Origin: Viola odorata
Taxonomy: Eukaryota; Streptophyta; Magnoliopsida; Malpighiales; Violaceae
Assembly: GCA_963691705.1 (NCBI GenBank)
Contig: OY829538.1
Location: 32,632,836-32,696,835 of the forward strand
Direction of reading: 5' to 3'
DNA length: 64,000 nt
Under the pieces are notes generated by a model. The model saw only the letters and a program-made list of their open reading frames with translations, made no database searches and had not been told where the DNA came from. A program made the translations under genes and the position numbers. Shown here piece after piece: positions 21,316-33,640 of this stretch (its first letter is position 1; every line of letters starts with the position of its first letter).

Positions 21316-22221
21316 TTTCGCACTCATAAAATTGTTTACTTCTTTCTCAAGCTATCACTAATACTCTCACTTTGTAGGTTTTAAATTCAAGCTTCGCTCG
21401 AAAGTACGCCTTTCGATTCCCTTTTATTTATTCAGCGCTTTTTTCGTAAAATAGCAGTCGTACGCATGATATATAGAACTGTTAGAATTAAAATCAACCC
21501 ACATGAACAACGTGTTTAAAGAGTCGCTTCAAATGCCATATTCATGTGATTTTAAATTCTCGCATATATTGACTGCATGTACATGGGGACTTTCGATCCC
21601 ACATCAGTTTTCCACTTCAAAAAACCAATCATTTAAAATTGGTACTCTGTTAGCAATCCATGATAGGTTCACATAGCAATCAATCTAATCATGCATGGTC
21701 CGATGATGAAATAAGAGGGCGCTCATTCAGTCTTACAGAAAATTTAGTCCCATCACGTTACGGTCAAGAATAATAGATTGATCTTGATAAACGGTAACCC
21801 CGTCCGAAAGATCTTTTTTATTATTTTTGAACGGTCCCGATTGTGGAAAAGGCTAAAGTGACGATTCCTCTAAGGGCCCCCTTTTTCAAAATAAAACGCA
21901 TTTTCATCAAAACACCTTTTAAACACCTCTCTCATCAACCGGTAACCGTTTTCGGATGTGACTCGGGTGCCTAACACCTTCCCGAGACCATAATACGACC
22001 CCGAACCTTTTGTCTGGGGTCCAGACCCTTTTTTTGTGCCTTTAGTTTTTTTACTTATTATATTTCCTATGCCATGACGATTAAGGTTCCCTAAAGCCTA
22101 GCAACCAAATTAGGGTGGCGACTTCATTGCATGTTGCGAGGCGTCTGTCTACGCTGAGCATTGTAAGGTCCCAAATTTCGTTGCACACTCGCGAGTTTTT
22201 AATTTTCGTAGGGGCGCGACA

Positions 22222-22245
22222 GTTTGGCGACTTCACTGGGGACCT
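22222..22245 (+). promoter_or_regulatory. Primer binding site of element F
   Basis: Directly after the LTR, gtttggcgacttcactgggg is close to the TGGCGACTCTGCTGGGGA type reported for Ogre elements (tRNA-Arg primer). The match to a particular tRNA is from memory of the family and has not been computed. Confidence 0.75.
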
Positions 22246-22722
22246 TTTGGGTCAGAGCCGGTTTTGTCTTTTTTAGAGAGGTGTTTATGTGTTTATTTAT
22301 TTGCTTTGATCAATTGCTGATCTGTTCATTTATTTGCTTTATCAATTGTCATATGCATATCATAGCGCCCTACACCCAGGGGACCAATACCAAAATAGGA
22401 GGGTAGTAGTGACGCCCTAGGACACATGTCCTAGGTAGTGTTCACCAATCCCAACTCGGATGAACCCCTAAAGCCAGTTGAAAGGATTACTCGATTTCGT
22501 AAGGAATCGGGGACGCCAGACGACACTTTAGGGACCTTTTCATGGTATCATCCGGGAACCATTCAAGCCAGTTAGAGGTGTCGGAATCAGAGCCCCAGCA
22601 CGTGCATCATGATTATACCTGTTTATCGTGGCTATTTATCTTGTTGGTATGATGACGTGATTTTTCCTGTTATACAAACTGTGGATTTCTCACACACACC
22701 ATTTACTTAGCACTTAAAATTT
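22246..22722 (+). other. 5' untranslated region of element F before ORF1
   Basis: About 480 bp following the primer binding site. No supported gene: the short open frame at 22224-22406 has no recognisable motif. Confidence 0.6.
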
Positions 22723-22761
22723 TTGATGTTTGTCCTACACGGCCCATTTTGCTCATTCACC

Positions 22762-24483
22762 ATGACAGCACCTACGTTACTTTCATTTGATATTTTCGGG
22801 GGACGAAGCTTCGACGATCAAGCTGCCCGAGGAGATCTGTTAGAACGGGGATTCGCCCCTGACATCACCACTAAAATCAAAGTAGAGGTTGTAGACTTTG
22901 ATTTGACTAGGATTCGGATGTTAAGGAATGAGCTGACTGAAGACGAAGAGACTCAGTTTGAGGGTAGTTATGGAAAGCTACTGACCCTAGTGGATGTCAA
23001 GGCCGATTGGGGTTGTATCAGGGCAGCTCTGAAGTTCTGGGACTCCTACTATCATTGCTTCTCTTTTGACAAAGGAGTGGACTTAACTCCTACACTCGAG
23101 GAGTACTCAACTTTGATGTGCTTCACATCACCCATATCAATCATCTACCAGAATGTCCGACTTGACTCTGCAAGTGTAAAAATAAGACTCGACAAGCTAT
23201 TAGGAATCCCTACTCGTGTCAAGGAGGGTGACTACGTTTGGTGTTGGTCGGATATCGAGGCACGATTTCAGCTATCAAATGGAGCTAGGCGCTTAAGGAT
23301 TCTGGCCTTCGCCATTGTAGGATTCGTCTTTTTTCCGAGGATGAGAAACGCCATCGACTCTTCAGCAGCCAACATCTTTTACGAGATGGAGGTAAATGCC
23401 ATCAATCCTACAACAGCCATCTTGGCCAAGACCTTTCGTTCCTTAGACTCCTGCCGAAGGAAGGGGAAAGGGAGGCTCACCTGCTGCGCCCAGCTACTGA
23501 CAGCATGGTTGATCAGCCACTTCAAGCAAATTCCTGATCAATCCATCTTCTTCGAGAGCTACATCAGGTCGTGCCCTCTGCTCAGAGTTATCAATGCAAT
23601 GACCACAGATAAATGGGAGATGGAAAATAAAGACGTCTGGATCAACCGATTCATCAACCTCTCAGAGGAAGACTTCAGTTGGCATGCCAAGTGGCTACGA
23701 ACCTCCGATCCTATCGTCTGCTGTGGACCCCTACCTTGGGTTCCTCTAATCGGAGCTTGGGGATGTGCTCACTACTGCCCTGCCCTCGTACTCAGGCAGT
23801 TTTGCATCACCCAGATCATTCCAGTAACATTCGGCATGACGAAAACGGATCTACCACACACCGGAGAGAATCAGAACATCCAGTTGTACGCCCTAGACTG
23901 GGCCAACCCCTTTTGTCTCAAAGGACGTGTCGCCCCTGCCGCAACAATACCGCAATATCCACAGTGGAGGTTGCAGCGAGTCAACGGCAATGTCTTGCCT
24001 CACCCAGAAAATCAGAAACCGATAGAAGAGGAAGGAGAATCGCAAGTAAGTGGAGGAATGGATGCCATGGCTTACGCGCAAGTGGTAGAACAAATACGAG
24101 CAGCGCAGGAAGAGCGAGATCTAATGACAGAGGAAAGAGATACTGCCGAAGCACGTCAATGCTACGCAGAAGTCCGGAAGAATGAGGTATACCGGCGTCA
24201 TAGGGATTTTGTCCGGATACAAGCAGTAAAACAGAAGGTGGCCCTCAGGGCCTTCAACGAACGCTTGAGCAGCGAAACCCGCAAGAAAGAAGCTTCGAGT
24301 GCCATAATCCAAGACAAGGATTCAACGATAAGGGTCTTGACTACTCGAGCAGATCTAGGAGATAGGAAGAGCCAGGCATTGCAAAACCGAATTACCGCCT
24401 TAGAAGCTGAGATAGAAATGCAGAAAGGGGAGATGGCTTCGATGGAGTACCTTTGGCAGGAGAACTCTGACGCCCAGGATTGA
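22762..24483 (+). CDS. Ogre ORF1-type protein of element F
   Basis: The frame opens at 22723; the ATG at 22762 (MTAPTLLSFDIFGG) is the more plausible start, giving about 573 residues. The N-terminal two thirds form a conserved globular region (KADWGCIRAALKFWD, FDKGVDLTPTLEEYS, LLTAWLISHF, LIGAWGCAHYCPAL). This resembles the plant-mobile-domain-like region of proteins encoded before gag in Ogre elements. The last 130 residues are rich in Glu, Arg and Lys with heptad-like spacing, a likely coiled coil. There are no internal stops. The biochemical role of Ogre ORF1 is not established. It stands about 780 bp before gag, in its own frame. Confidence 0.8.
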   Translation: MTAPTLLSFDIFGGRSFDDQAARGDLLERGFAPDITTKIKVEVVDFDLTRIRMLRNELTEDEETQFEGSYGKLLTLVDVKADWGCIRAALKFWDSYYHCFSFDKGVDLTPTLEEYSTLMCFTSPISIIYQNVRLDSASVKIRLDKLLGIPTRVKEGDYVWCWSDIEARFQLSNGARRLRILAFAIVGFVFFPRMRNAIDSSAANIFYEMEVNAINPTTAILAKTFRSLDSCRRKGKGRLTCCAQLLTAWLISHFKQIPDQSIFFESYIRSCPLLRVINAMTTDKWEMENKDVWINRFINLSEEDFSWHAKWLRTSDPIVCCGPLPWVPLIGAWGCAHYCPALVLRQFCITQIIPVTFGMTKTDLPHTGENQNIQLYALDWANPFCLKGRVAPAATIPQYPQWRLQRVNGNVLPHPENQKPIEEEGESQVSGGMDAMAYAQVVEQIRAAQEERDLMTEERDTAEARQCYAEVRKNEVYRRHRDFVRIQAVKQKVALRAFNERLSSETRKKEASSAIIQDKDSTIRVLTTRADLGDRKSQALQNRITALEAEIEMQKGEMASMEYLWQENSDAQD

Positions 24484-25266
24484 CGCCTTTAGGGAAAGGC
24501 TCGGATATCGGCAAACCTTTTCTTTTAGCTAGGACCCCTAATTTCATCTATCTTAGCCATTTTTGATGAACTTAGGTAGTTGGCAAGTTTACCATACTTT
24601 TGTAAACACTTTAATAAAGTCGTACTCTTTCGGATATTTATTAAAATTGCCTATCTTTTTCATATCAATTATCCATCCCAAATACAACTCAAAAGACCAT
24701 CGCAAAAAGAAAAAGAAAATCCCTCCGAGATAAACACAATCTTTTCACTAAAAAACCAGAAAAATCAGACCAAGCAATATATAGCCAAGTAGCCCTCGCT
24801 CATGACCCTATCCTTTTAGTTTATCACAAGAACTTTCGAGTTCATAGCATAGATCGACGTCCCTCCCCTTGGTTGGGTTCACTAGGCATCAGGCCCTACA
24901 GCGTTGAAAGCATAATGTGAAAAGAGATCCCCCTAGCATGACGGCGTTGGTTGCCCCTGCTGATTTGGGTTTCGCCGTTAGCATCTCAGATTTGCGTCAT
25001 ATCGTTGGAATGTATAGAGGCTTCCTTCGTATCTCGCCAACGACCAGGATATCTCGCCTCCGCGACCACCCTGAAAATATCAAATGAAAGTACAAGCCAG
25101 AAAAGCGAATGAGCAAATGTGGAGACCTCGGGATTGCACATCACCTGTGTATCTTCATTTATACTCACTGTTTTTGTGTTTTTTCCCTTTTTTCAGGTTC
25201 ACCATAGCTCCTCGGAAGCAAGCTACTCCGCACAGGCTCCCTTTGACTAGACTTCAAAAGCGAAAA
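24484..25266 (+). other. Spacer between ORF1 and gag in element F
   Basis: AT-rich first half, then sequence with a T-rich tract ending in cttttttcag at about 25187-25196, which looks like a splice acceptor shortly before the gag start. No gene supported. Confidence 0.55.
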
Positions 25267-28200
25267 ATGACTGAACCGGCCAAGACCGATGAAGCACTGA
25301 CCGCTAGAATTGCTGAGTTAGAGGAGCAAGTTAGGATCACTACGGAAAGGGCCGCCAGGGCCGAAAAGGAAAGAGATGAAGTTGTCACCGAGTTTCCACC
25401 GGGTTTCGATCCCCCTCAAACAAACAGACCTTCCCCTTTACTCACCGTCGCAGGACCTTCGGTACTCCCACCCCTGTCCGGCCCCCCGGGCCGTTGGAGA
25501 TGGGTTAGTCCCTTCACTGTACCCAACACTGCAAGTCCTCCAGTTAAGGCGGGTGAAGAGATCTCCCCGTCGCTTCAGCACCTTTCACTGTGGACCCCAG
25601 CAAGAGCCAGGCCCACCCAGAGAATCCATATCTCCCTCCTATTCCTCCGAGCACAGTTCCCGGACCTGTGGGAACTCAGCTCCTCACTTTCAACTCAGCA
25701 CAACCGCAGTTCTCATCAGGACTGGCACTACCCTTCGGTTCCAACCCCATCGGGGCCGAGCAACCAAAAAATGATCGGCTAAACCTACTTGAGGAAAGGC
25801 TCCGAGCAATTGAAGGGGCTGATCCATTTGACCCTACCGGCCCTGCCGATATGTGTATGGTCCCCGAGATTGTCGTACCCCCGAAGTACAAAATCCCTGA
25901 CTTCGAAAAATATACTGGGGTAGAGTGCCCAAAGACCCATCTCAGAGCATACTGCAACAAGATGGCAGAGGTAATCCACAGTGAGCCGTTGTTGATTCAT
26001 CTCTTCCGGGAAAGCTTGACCAAGCACGCCCTGACATGGTATATGGGGCTAGATCGAGCCAGGATCAGGACATGGAGAGACTTATCCGACGCATTCTACC
26101 GGCAATATAAGTTCAATATGGAGGTAGCACCCGACCGCGCTGATCTGCAAAACATGGAAAAGAAAGTCGGCGAGTCCGTAAAAACCTATGCTCAGAGATG
26201 GAGGGAGGTGGCCTCACGGATCTCTCCACCCTTAAGCGACAAGGAACTCCTGTCGATCTTCTTGCACACCTTCAAGGCTCCCTACTACACCTACCTGATC
26301 TCAAACCCCTCAAATAGCTTCTCCGATATGGTCCTAATTGCCGAAAGAGTCGAGCAAGGAATTAAGTCAGGACGAATCTTGCCTTCAGCATCGGAATCTG
26401 CGCCCAGGAAAGCACCTATCATAAAAAGAGACGTTGGATTTGTGGCTCCCCAAGCTCATCAGGGGCAGCCATTTCCACCACCTCCACCTTATTTATCACC
26501 ATCGCCCTACCCTCTGCCGTCATTATATCAACCTACCTACTTTCCTTTCACCTCGCCGCCCGTTGCCAATATCGCGCCTCAAAGCCCTACGCATTTCCCA
26601 TCAGTACAAGCATCACAACCCATGCAACCCAAGCCATATAACCCACCAAAAAACCCAAATAACCAAAACACGACAAACAATCGGTGGAGCCGAGAGCCTC
26701 CACCTCCTCTTCCTCTTCCTGCAGGAGAAATCTACAAACATCTCTTGGCAGCCGGACAGATCGTACCGGTGCCGGCTCAGCCTCAATTGCCTCCTTACCC
26801 GAAGTGGTATGATCTCAACGCGAGGTGTGAATACCACGCTGGAGCCCCAGGTCACACTCTGGAAAACTGCTTCGCATTTAAAGCCAAAGTCCAGCACTTG
26901 ATCAAGAGTGGGTGGGTATCTTTCGAAGGGTTAGCAAAAGGACCCAACACATCCACCAACCCTCTTCCCAATCATGCCCAGGGAAAGGGAGGAGTGAACG
27001 CCATCTCGGCAGGAGAAAGAAACGACCTTCTCTTTTCCGCATCAAGCTGGCCACAGGAACAACTTTTCCTGGCCCTAACTCGAGGAGGACACTTGCCATA
27101 CTCGGAGAGCAATCCAAGTGGCTGCATGTACTGCGTGGAAAGCGACGATCACAAAATCCAAAACTGCAAGGTGTTCGCAGAAAGGGTGGTACAACTCTCG
27201 CATCTCGGGGTGATCCAAACCCAGAAAGCAACCCACGAGGGAAGATCCATTAACGCCATCGGAGACGGATTTCCTATCTCGCATAACGCCAAGGGAACTC
27301 CACTCCCAATCCTCCGAAAGAAGGGATCGACTTCGTCGGGCAAACGATTTTCCAAACGCCGCGACGAGGGCGATCGCGAGATTGATACTTTGGGCCAACC
27401 TTCTGGGAGATTCGATTACCTCGTCAGGTATTCGGCGCCACCCTCCTATGGTGGCCCAGCACCACCACTACCTTCTTGGGAACCCTCAGACTCCGAATCA
27501 TACCCTTTACCGATGTGGTCGCTCCCTCTGTTTCCTTTGAAGGAAATCTACACAAGCCTCTTGGCAGAGGGACAGATTATGCCATCCCCACTCCCGTCTC
27601 AATCCACTCCTTACCCTAGCGGGTATGATCCAAAGGTTAGCTGCGAATATCACGCCGGAACCAGAGGACACTCCTTGGAGGATTGTTATGCCTTTAGAGA
27701 AAAGGTCGAGCACCTAACTAAACAAGGGCGAATCTCGCCCCATGGATTAGAAAAGGATCCTGCTGTGACAATGGGTCCCCTACCGCACCATAATTCGGGG
27801 ATGGGCGACATTGCTTCCGTAGGAATCAACTTTCCTCGCCCTTCGATGGAAGAAACACCCAACGAAGAGTTGTTCTTCGCTCTAGCTAACAACGCTTATC
27901 TACCATTCCCGGGGAATAATCAGGCCCAATGCCTCTTCTGCCAAGGGGAAAGCAAGCATGACATCCAGGATTGTGGACTCTTTCGGCAAAAAGTCAAGCA
28001 ACTCACCACATTCGGAGTCATCCAAACTAAAGGAGAAGCCCGAGGAACCATCAATGCCATCGGGGACCACTCTCCAGCACCATATTCCTTCGAATATGTG
28101 GCTCAGACAGGGGACACCTCCACAACCCCACGCAAGGTAGTGTTCACATTAGCTGTGAATACTCCTAGCCGAGACCTGCACACGGTCCCATTCGACTACG

Positions 28201-29672
28201 GGTACACGGTAATCACCACCCCTCCTACAGTCACGCCAATAGGACCCACTATCGGTGAAACCTCTCATATCGGGGGCATGACCCGCACCGGGAGATGTTA
28301 CATCTCGGAGGAAGTAGAGAAGCAATGACAAGCTAAAGGGAAAAACCCTGTGATTCGCGAGGAAACGATAGAGGAAACACAAGGTTTGAGCCAACCTGTA
28401 ACCGCGGACGAGACGGCTGAGTTCCTCAAAATCATGAAACAGAGCGAGTTCAGCATCATCGAACAACTGAAGAAAACCCCAGCTCGCATTTCCATCATGG
28501 AGCTGATACTTACTTCAGAGGCTCATCGCCAAGCTCTCCTGAAAGTCTTGAAGCAAGCCTTCGTAACTAAGGATATCACTACAGAAGGGGTGGAAAACCT
28601 TGTCGGAAGGATTCAGGCCCTCAGCAGCATTTCCTTCTCTGAAGAAGAGATCGACCCCTCAGGAAAAGATCACAACAAGGCCCTATACATCACGGTAGAA
28701 TGTAAGGGACACGTCATAGCCAAGGCCCTCATCGACAATGGGTCCATGCTGAATGTCATGCCCAGGCACGTCCTCGAACAACTACCGGTCGATTTCTCTC
28801 ACATGAAACCTAGCGGAATGATGGCTAGGGCTTTCGATGGCACCACTCGAGAAATCATCGGAAACTTTGAATTGGACATGGTCATCGGGCCCCACACCTT
28901 CGCCCTGACATTCCAGATCATGGAAATCCAACCTGCTTACAGCATGCTACTGGGACGACCTTGGATCCACTCAGCAGGGGCAGTCCCCTCTTCTCTGCAT
29001 CAGTGCCTCAAGTACGTCAAGGATAATGCCTTAGTCACAATAAAGGCAGAAGAGGCCCTGATCTTGGCTAAGCACGCCTCCGTGCCTTACATCGAAACTG
29101 CCGAAACCTTGGAGAGCTCGTTCCAAGCCTTCAAAATCGTCAACACAGACTGGATCAAGGGGGGGTCCCTTGTGGGCAAAACCGCAAAATCTGAGACAGC
29201 CGAAACCACCCCTAAACCAATGCTGGAAGGAAGTTTCCAATTGGGAAAATGGCTCGGCGCCAAGCTACAAGGATCCAAAGGATGGTCGCCTCCGAAGAGC
29301 TTCGGAGACCGTTTTGGCTTAGGGTACCAACCTGGCAAAGCCGATTTCGTTAGAATTGCCCAAGAAAAGAAAGAAAAGCAGTTGGCTAAGCTATTTGGGC
29401 AGTCAGCACCAGGGGGCAAGATGCTAATCCCCCATATCAGGACTACGTTCCCCTTCGCCGCCGAAACCATCAATGGAAATCCTGTCAAGGTATCGGACCT
29501 CCGTATCTGCACTCTGGGAGAAGAGGGATCGTCGTCTGGTTCAGTCATTTTCGTTAAGAAGTCAGGGGAGTCTGTGTGCAACTGGACCATCACCATGCTT
29601 CCGGATGTCTCTCCAAAATTACTCCTTTTGAAAATATATTTTGCACGTTTTCTCACGAAAACATTTTTGTAG
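25267..29672 (+). pseudogene. gag-pro: gag-protease of element F, with one frameshift and one TGA
   Basis: Gag begins at about 25267 (MTEPAKTDEALTARIAELEE, a short coiled coil). The frame changes before 25590, after which one frame runs to 29672 with a single TGA at 28326. The Gag core lies at 25850-26390 (FEKYTGVECPKTHLRAYCNK, LTWYMGLDR, FNMEVAPDRADLQNMEKK). Then come a Pro-rich linker and two copies of a double zinc module: CxYHx4GHx4C at 26826-26870 and 27642-27686, CxxC...H...C at 27123-27167 and 27930-27974. Protease has ALIDNGSMLNVMP with Asp at 28734 and YSMLLGRPWIHSAGAVPSSL. The TGA could be a CGA change. The protein forms particles and cleaves itself in complete relatives. Confidence 0.85.
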
Positions 29673-29757
29673 GAACTCATGTTCCCCTTTTGTTAAAAAT
29701 CAAATATGTATGCAATTTTCATTTCACGCATCTCTTTTTTTCGCACTTTTAATGTTA
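29600..29757 (+). other. Putative intron between protease and RT of element F
   Basis: Ogre elements carry an intron here. The protease frame degenerates after about 29610, then comes an AT-rich stretch with a T-rich tract and 'aatgttag' at 29750-29757, just before the RT-side frame resumes (TGEEIVTTEDKVEISDELTR). The exact donor is not clear. Confidence 0.5.
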
Positions 29758-30170
29758 GGATGAATGTTAGTTCGGATTGTCTTGATAAAACCTATGTCTT
29801 TACTGGCGAAGAAATCGTCACCACCGAAGATAAGGTCGAAATCTCCGACGAACTGACCCGTTTACTAGAAAGTTCAGAAAAGGAAATAACCCCTCATCAG
29901 GAGGAATTGGAAGTAAACTTGGGGGCAAGCAACGAGAATCAAAAGCTGGTTAAGATCGGAACTACCCTGGACACAATTCAGAGAGAAAGATTGATTTCTT
30001 TCCTCAAAGACTACTCCGATGTATTCGCATGGTCATACGCCAACATGCCAGGACTTGATCCCGGGATAGTCAAGCATCGTGTCCCATTGAAACCTGAGTT
30101 TAAACCTATCAAACAAAAGCCTGAAGAAGATCATCTAGAGGGTGGTAATCACTCGCAAAGACTGGCATGA
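29758..30170 (+). pseudogene. RT N-terminal fragment of element F
   Basis: The frame encodes the Ogre/Tat pre-RT linker and start: TTLDTIQRERLISFLKDYSD, VFAWSYANMPGLDPGIVKHR and FKPIKQKP. It then breaks off at about 30133. All catalytic RT blocks are absent, because the next recognisable sequence is the integrase C-terminal part. The chimeric tail to 30170 is integrase DNA read in the wrong frame. Confidence 0.85.
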
Positions 30171-30654
30171 CAGGCTTCCCTTCGCGCTGCATTTTTGCCG
30201 GATAGCAACCCGTACGTCTACAGGGGCAACTCCCTACTCATTAGTTTACGGTATGGAAGCCGTAATTCCCCTTGAGGTAGAAGTCCTTTCTCTCAGAATC
30301 CTGGCAGAGTTTGAAGTAGAAGAATCAGATTGGGCAAGAGTGAGGTACGAGCAGCTGAACCTCCTTCCCGAAAAGCGCTTGGCCGCTATCTGTCATGCAC
30401 AATTATATCAGCAAAGAATGGCCAACGCTTATGACAGGAAAGTGCGACCTCGCAAGTTCGAGGCTGGAGATTTAGTACTGAAGAAGATTCTCCCTCATCA
30501 GGAGGCCAGTCAAGGAAAGTGGGCCCCCAAATATGAGGGCCCGTATCTAGTTAAAAGTGCATTCTCAGGGGGTGCCCTAATGCTAACCAACATGGACGGA
30601 GACGATCTCCTAAGACCGGTGAATGCCGATGCAGTCAAGATATACTACGCCTGA
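30142..30654 (+). CDS. Integrase C-terminal fragment of element F
   Basis: This 170-codon open frame encodes the region after the DDE core: RKDWHDRLPFALHFC, RTSTGATPYSLVYGMEAVIP, ARYEQLNLL-type text, RPRKFEAGDLVLKKILP, GKWAPKYEGPYLV and NADAVKIYYA. It ends with a TGA at the usual C-terminus. The DDE catalytic core is missing upstream. Without it the fragment cannot integrate DNA. The lack of stops shows the deletion is recent. Confidence 0.85.
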   Translation: MVITRKDWHDRLPFALHFCRIATRTSTGATPYSLVYGMEAVIPLEVEVLSLRILAEFEVEESDWARVRYEQLNLLPEKRLAAICHAQLYQQRMANAYDRKVRPRKFEAGDLVLKKILPHQEASQGKWAPKYEGPYLVKSAFSGGALMLTNMDGDDLLRPVNADAVKIYYA

Positions 30655-33360
30655 AGTGTCACGGGTTACACGTTCGGCCAGATCAGCGACATAGGGTTTT
30701 ATCATGACAATCTAATACAAACGTTTGTTCTGAAATTAATAAAACAAGTTTTTTTCAGGAGATGCGTATGATTTTAAAACTTTGTTATCCTCTTTCGTTA
30801 AACGTGTGAGATGACAAAAGGAGGCATGGCATAGATGGCTCCCCAGGAGTAGCTCGAGACGTAAGACGCGTCCCTTAGACTAACGCCACTAATCAATTTT
30901 AAGTTTTGCAGCGGCGTATAGTCTCATCTTGGCATCACGAGAAGACCACGGAGCTTCCGCTCGTAGCGACTCTTGGAGGGCCGCAACGGGCCACCTTCAA
31001 GAGCAAATCAGGAAAGATTTTAAGGCAAACTGTCGCCATCTAAAGCGAAATTCTTTTTCCTGTAGTGCGACCAGCACAACCGGCATCGCGAACAACCGTT
31101 CTCGAAGGACTAAATGCTGAACCAAAGTCACAAAGCTCATCCTAAGCCGGCCAAGTCGTCGAAACGCTAGCAAAGTCGGCTCCCATCTCCGTTCACCTAT
31201 TCGGAGGAGCTCATCGCCAAAACACCGTGGTCGCACAGTGCAACATTACAGGCAACAACTCCTGGGAAAAGCACGACAAAAAGTCATCCTCCTGGGGTCA
31301 CCATCAACATACTTAATGCGGTCTTGTTCAAGAAGGTTCCGGCATCCGCACCATGATCAATACGGTGTATCCTTTACTCGAGAGACAGCCAGGCTATAAG
31401 TATCACCCACGCCAAGGTGAGAGCTGCAGCAACACATCTAAAAACAAAGCTATCATCAATCGACATCCGACCTAAGTCACGCTCAATGACCCACGAGTGG
31501 CCCGTCTAAAAGGGAGAGCTTAAAAACTTATCAATCACATTCCTTTTGCCAAAAATCATCTCGCATTTACTCCTCATTAGTTCTTGCCGCATTGTTTTTT
31601 TCAGGAACTGGGTCACCCCCATTCGATGCCCGCATAAGGACGGTAAGCATGTGCCCTTGCAGCCCCGCTGCACATTACGGGAACGGAGGGTTTTCCCCTT
31701 TATCCCCAAGCAATCACGAAGCCCATCAACAAAGGTCTAGCAAGGGCCAGTAAGCAAGTATACCCAGTGCGGATCCCATTTTCCCTTCGACCGGGATCAG
31801 CGGTTCCCATAAAGCAGCTGAAAAAGAAACCAATCAGCACACCGAAGCGAAGCATCCCGGAACCGGGGACCACGTCATAGGCACCCTCGAAAAGCCGAGT
31901 TAAAAGAAGGGAGAATCCCTGAACTTATCTCTTTTTTTCGTTTTAAATTAATTTCTCTGTTTGTTGTCCCCTCTGCATCTCACAGGGACCGGAAGCATCT
32001 CACTGTCATCCGCGTGAAGCTCGTGGAAGACGCCCTTGTAGCCCCGCTGCACACCTTAGGGGAGTCCATCTTTCTTTCCCCTTTTATTTAAAATTGTTTT
32101 CATTCTTACTCGATTTGATAGCTTTAAGCCGAGTACGGTCGTCTGGCCCACTGGGGGCAACCTTAGGTTCTCATTAGAACGTTGCAAGTAGGTCATCCCC
32201 CACATCTAGCAATCAAGTCTTCTAGCAATCAAACCATTGAGCAATCAAACCCTCAATCAATCAAAAATAAAAAAAAATCGATCAAAATCCCTCTTTAACC
32301 CGGCTAAAACAAAAGCATACTGCTCTTATAGGCATTTTCATGCATCGCATAGGTCAGAAATATTCAATCCCTCTGTTAAATCAAGCATCTATCCAAATTA
32401 CGTGCCATGCATGATATTACCTGTTTGCTCTTATATCCACGGTTTGTTCCGACGTAAGCAGTCACAAACAAATCCCGGTAAGCATTTTCGAGCCATCGCG
32501 GCGTATCCTTCATGAGTGTAAGGGCCTGACTAGATACTAGTTGAGTTCGCATAATATCCAGGGTACATGCGCAATCAGACATGGGATAGCTATGAAATGA
32601 CGTGGGACTTTTACGATTTTCTCCACTTTTTTCGTTTCTTTACTCTTTCCACCATGTATGTCATCACTCCCCAAACCAACAATATCACTCATACCCCGGG
32701 AGCCAAAGAGCAGTTTCAGCTAAAATTGCCAGCTGGAAGTAAAAGCATGCCAAGTTCAAGTTCACGACGAAGGAGACTGAAAAGGGCGCCAGGAGATCGC
32801 TAAGGACTGTCACCGAAGAAGCAGCAACTACGAAGGCCGAGGCCTCGAGACAGAAGGGGAAGAGATCAAGACGAAGGCCGTACTTGCTCTGCTCTGTTGC
32901 ATTTTCAAGATCAAATCAAAAAAAAAGGGGAAGAAGAAAAAAAAGAAGAGAAGAAAAAAAAAGGGGAGAGACAAGAGAGAAAAAAAAAGAGAGAGGAAAA
33001 AGGGAAAAGAAAAGAAAAAAGAAATGCTCAGAGACCTTCGAAGAATAACAAACAATCGAAGAGACAAAGCAAGCACAGCCCAGGGACGACTCAGTTCGAG
33101 AAATCTCGAAGAAAACTTTCCCCAGTGAACTCGAGTAAAAAGGCCCAAGGCCAACTCGAGAAATCTCAAAGCAACCTTCCCCAGTGAACTCGAGCAAAAA
33201 AGGCCCAAGGCCAACTCGAGAAATCTCGAAGCATCCTTCCCCAGGAAAGGCCCAAGGCCCCACTCGACACACCGCAAGCAGCGAACCGCAAAGCAGCGAC
33301 GACGCTCCCCCAATGAAGACTCGAGAAAAGGGCCCCTGGCCGACGGGAAAATGACATCCC

Positions 33361-33640
33361 CAGCAAAACATCGCCCACATCAGGGCCAATCAGCAAAACA
33401 TCGCCCACATCAGGGCCAATCAGCAAAACATCGCCCACATCAGGGCCAATCAGCAAAACATCGCCCACATCAGGGCCAATCAGCAAAACATCGCCCACAT
33501 CAGGGTCAATCAAGCAAAACATCGCCCACCTCAGGGCCAATCAGCAAAACATCGCCCACATCAGGGCCCATCAGCAAAACATCGCCCACATCAGGGCCGA
33601 TCAGCAAAACATCGCCCACATCGGGGCCGATCAGCAAAGC
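33361..33640 (+). repeat. 30-bp tandem repeat, nine full copies
   Basis: The unit starts cagcaaaacatcgcccacat and is 30 bp. Copies run 33361-33510 (five, nearly identical), 33511-33541 (31 bp) and 33542-33631 (three, with g/a and c/g variants), then a broken copy. There are no spacers, so it is a minisatellite and not a CRISPR array. Open frames on both strands here are artefacts. Confidence 0.97.

Larger units (their letters stand above)
18118..22221 (+). repeat. 5' LTR of element F
   Basis: 4104 bp. U3 is about 970 bp, up to the TATA box at 19091. R and U5 contain a 25-bp array (19751-19875), CAACTG-type repeats to about 20190 and a 54-57-bp array (20201-21315). The LTR ends GGGGCGCGACA at 22221. 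It aligns throughout with 35624-39735. Small ORFs inside (for example 18906-19118, 19583-19813) are repeated in both LTRs and show no domain. Confidence 0.95.

Noticed and set aside
25376..25774. Overlapping second frame in the Ogre gag start as a separate gene
   Set aside because: It is a shadow of the gag region around the frameshift, Pro/Ser-rich in every frame.
33361..33640. Regular 30-bp repeats resembling a CRISPR array
   Set aside because: Units are directly adjacent with no spacers, and the setting is a plant retrotransposon untranslated region.
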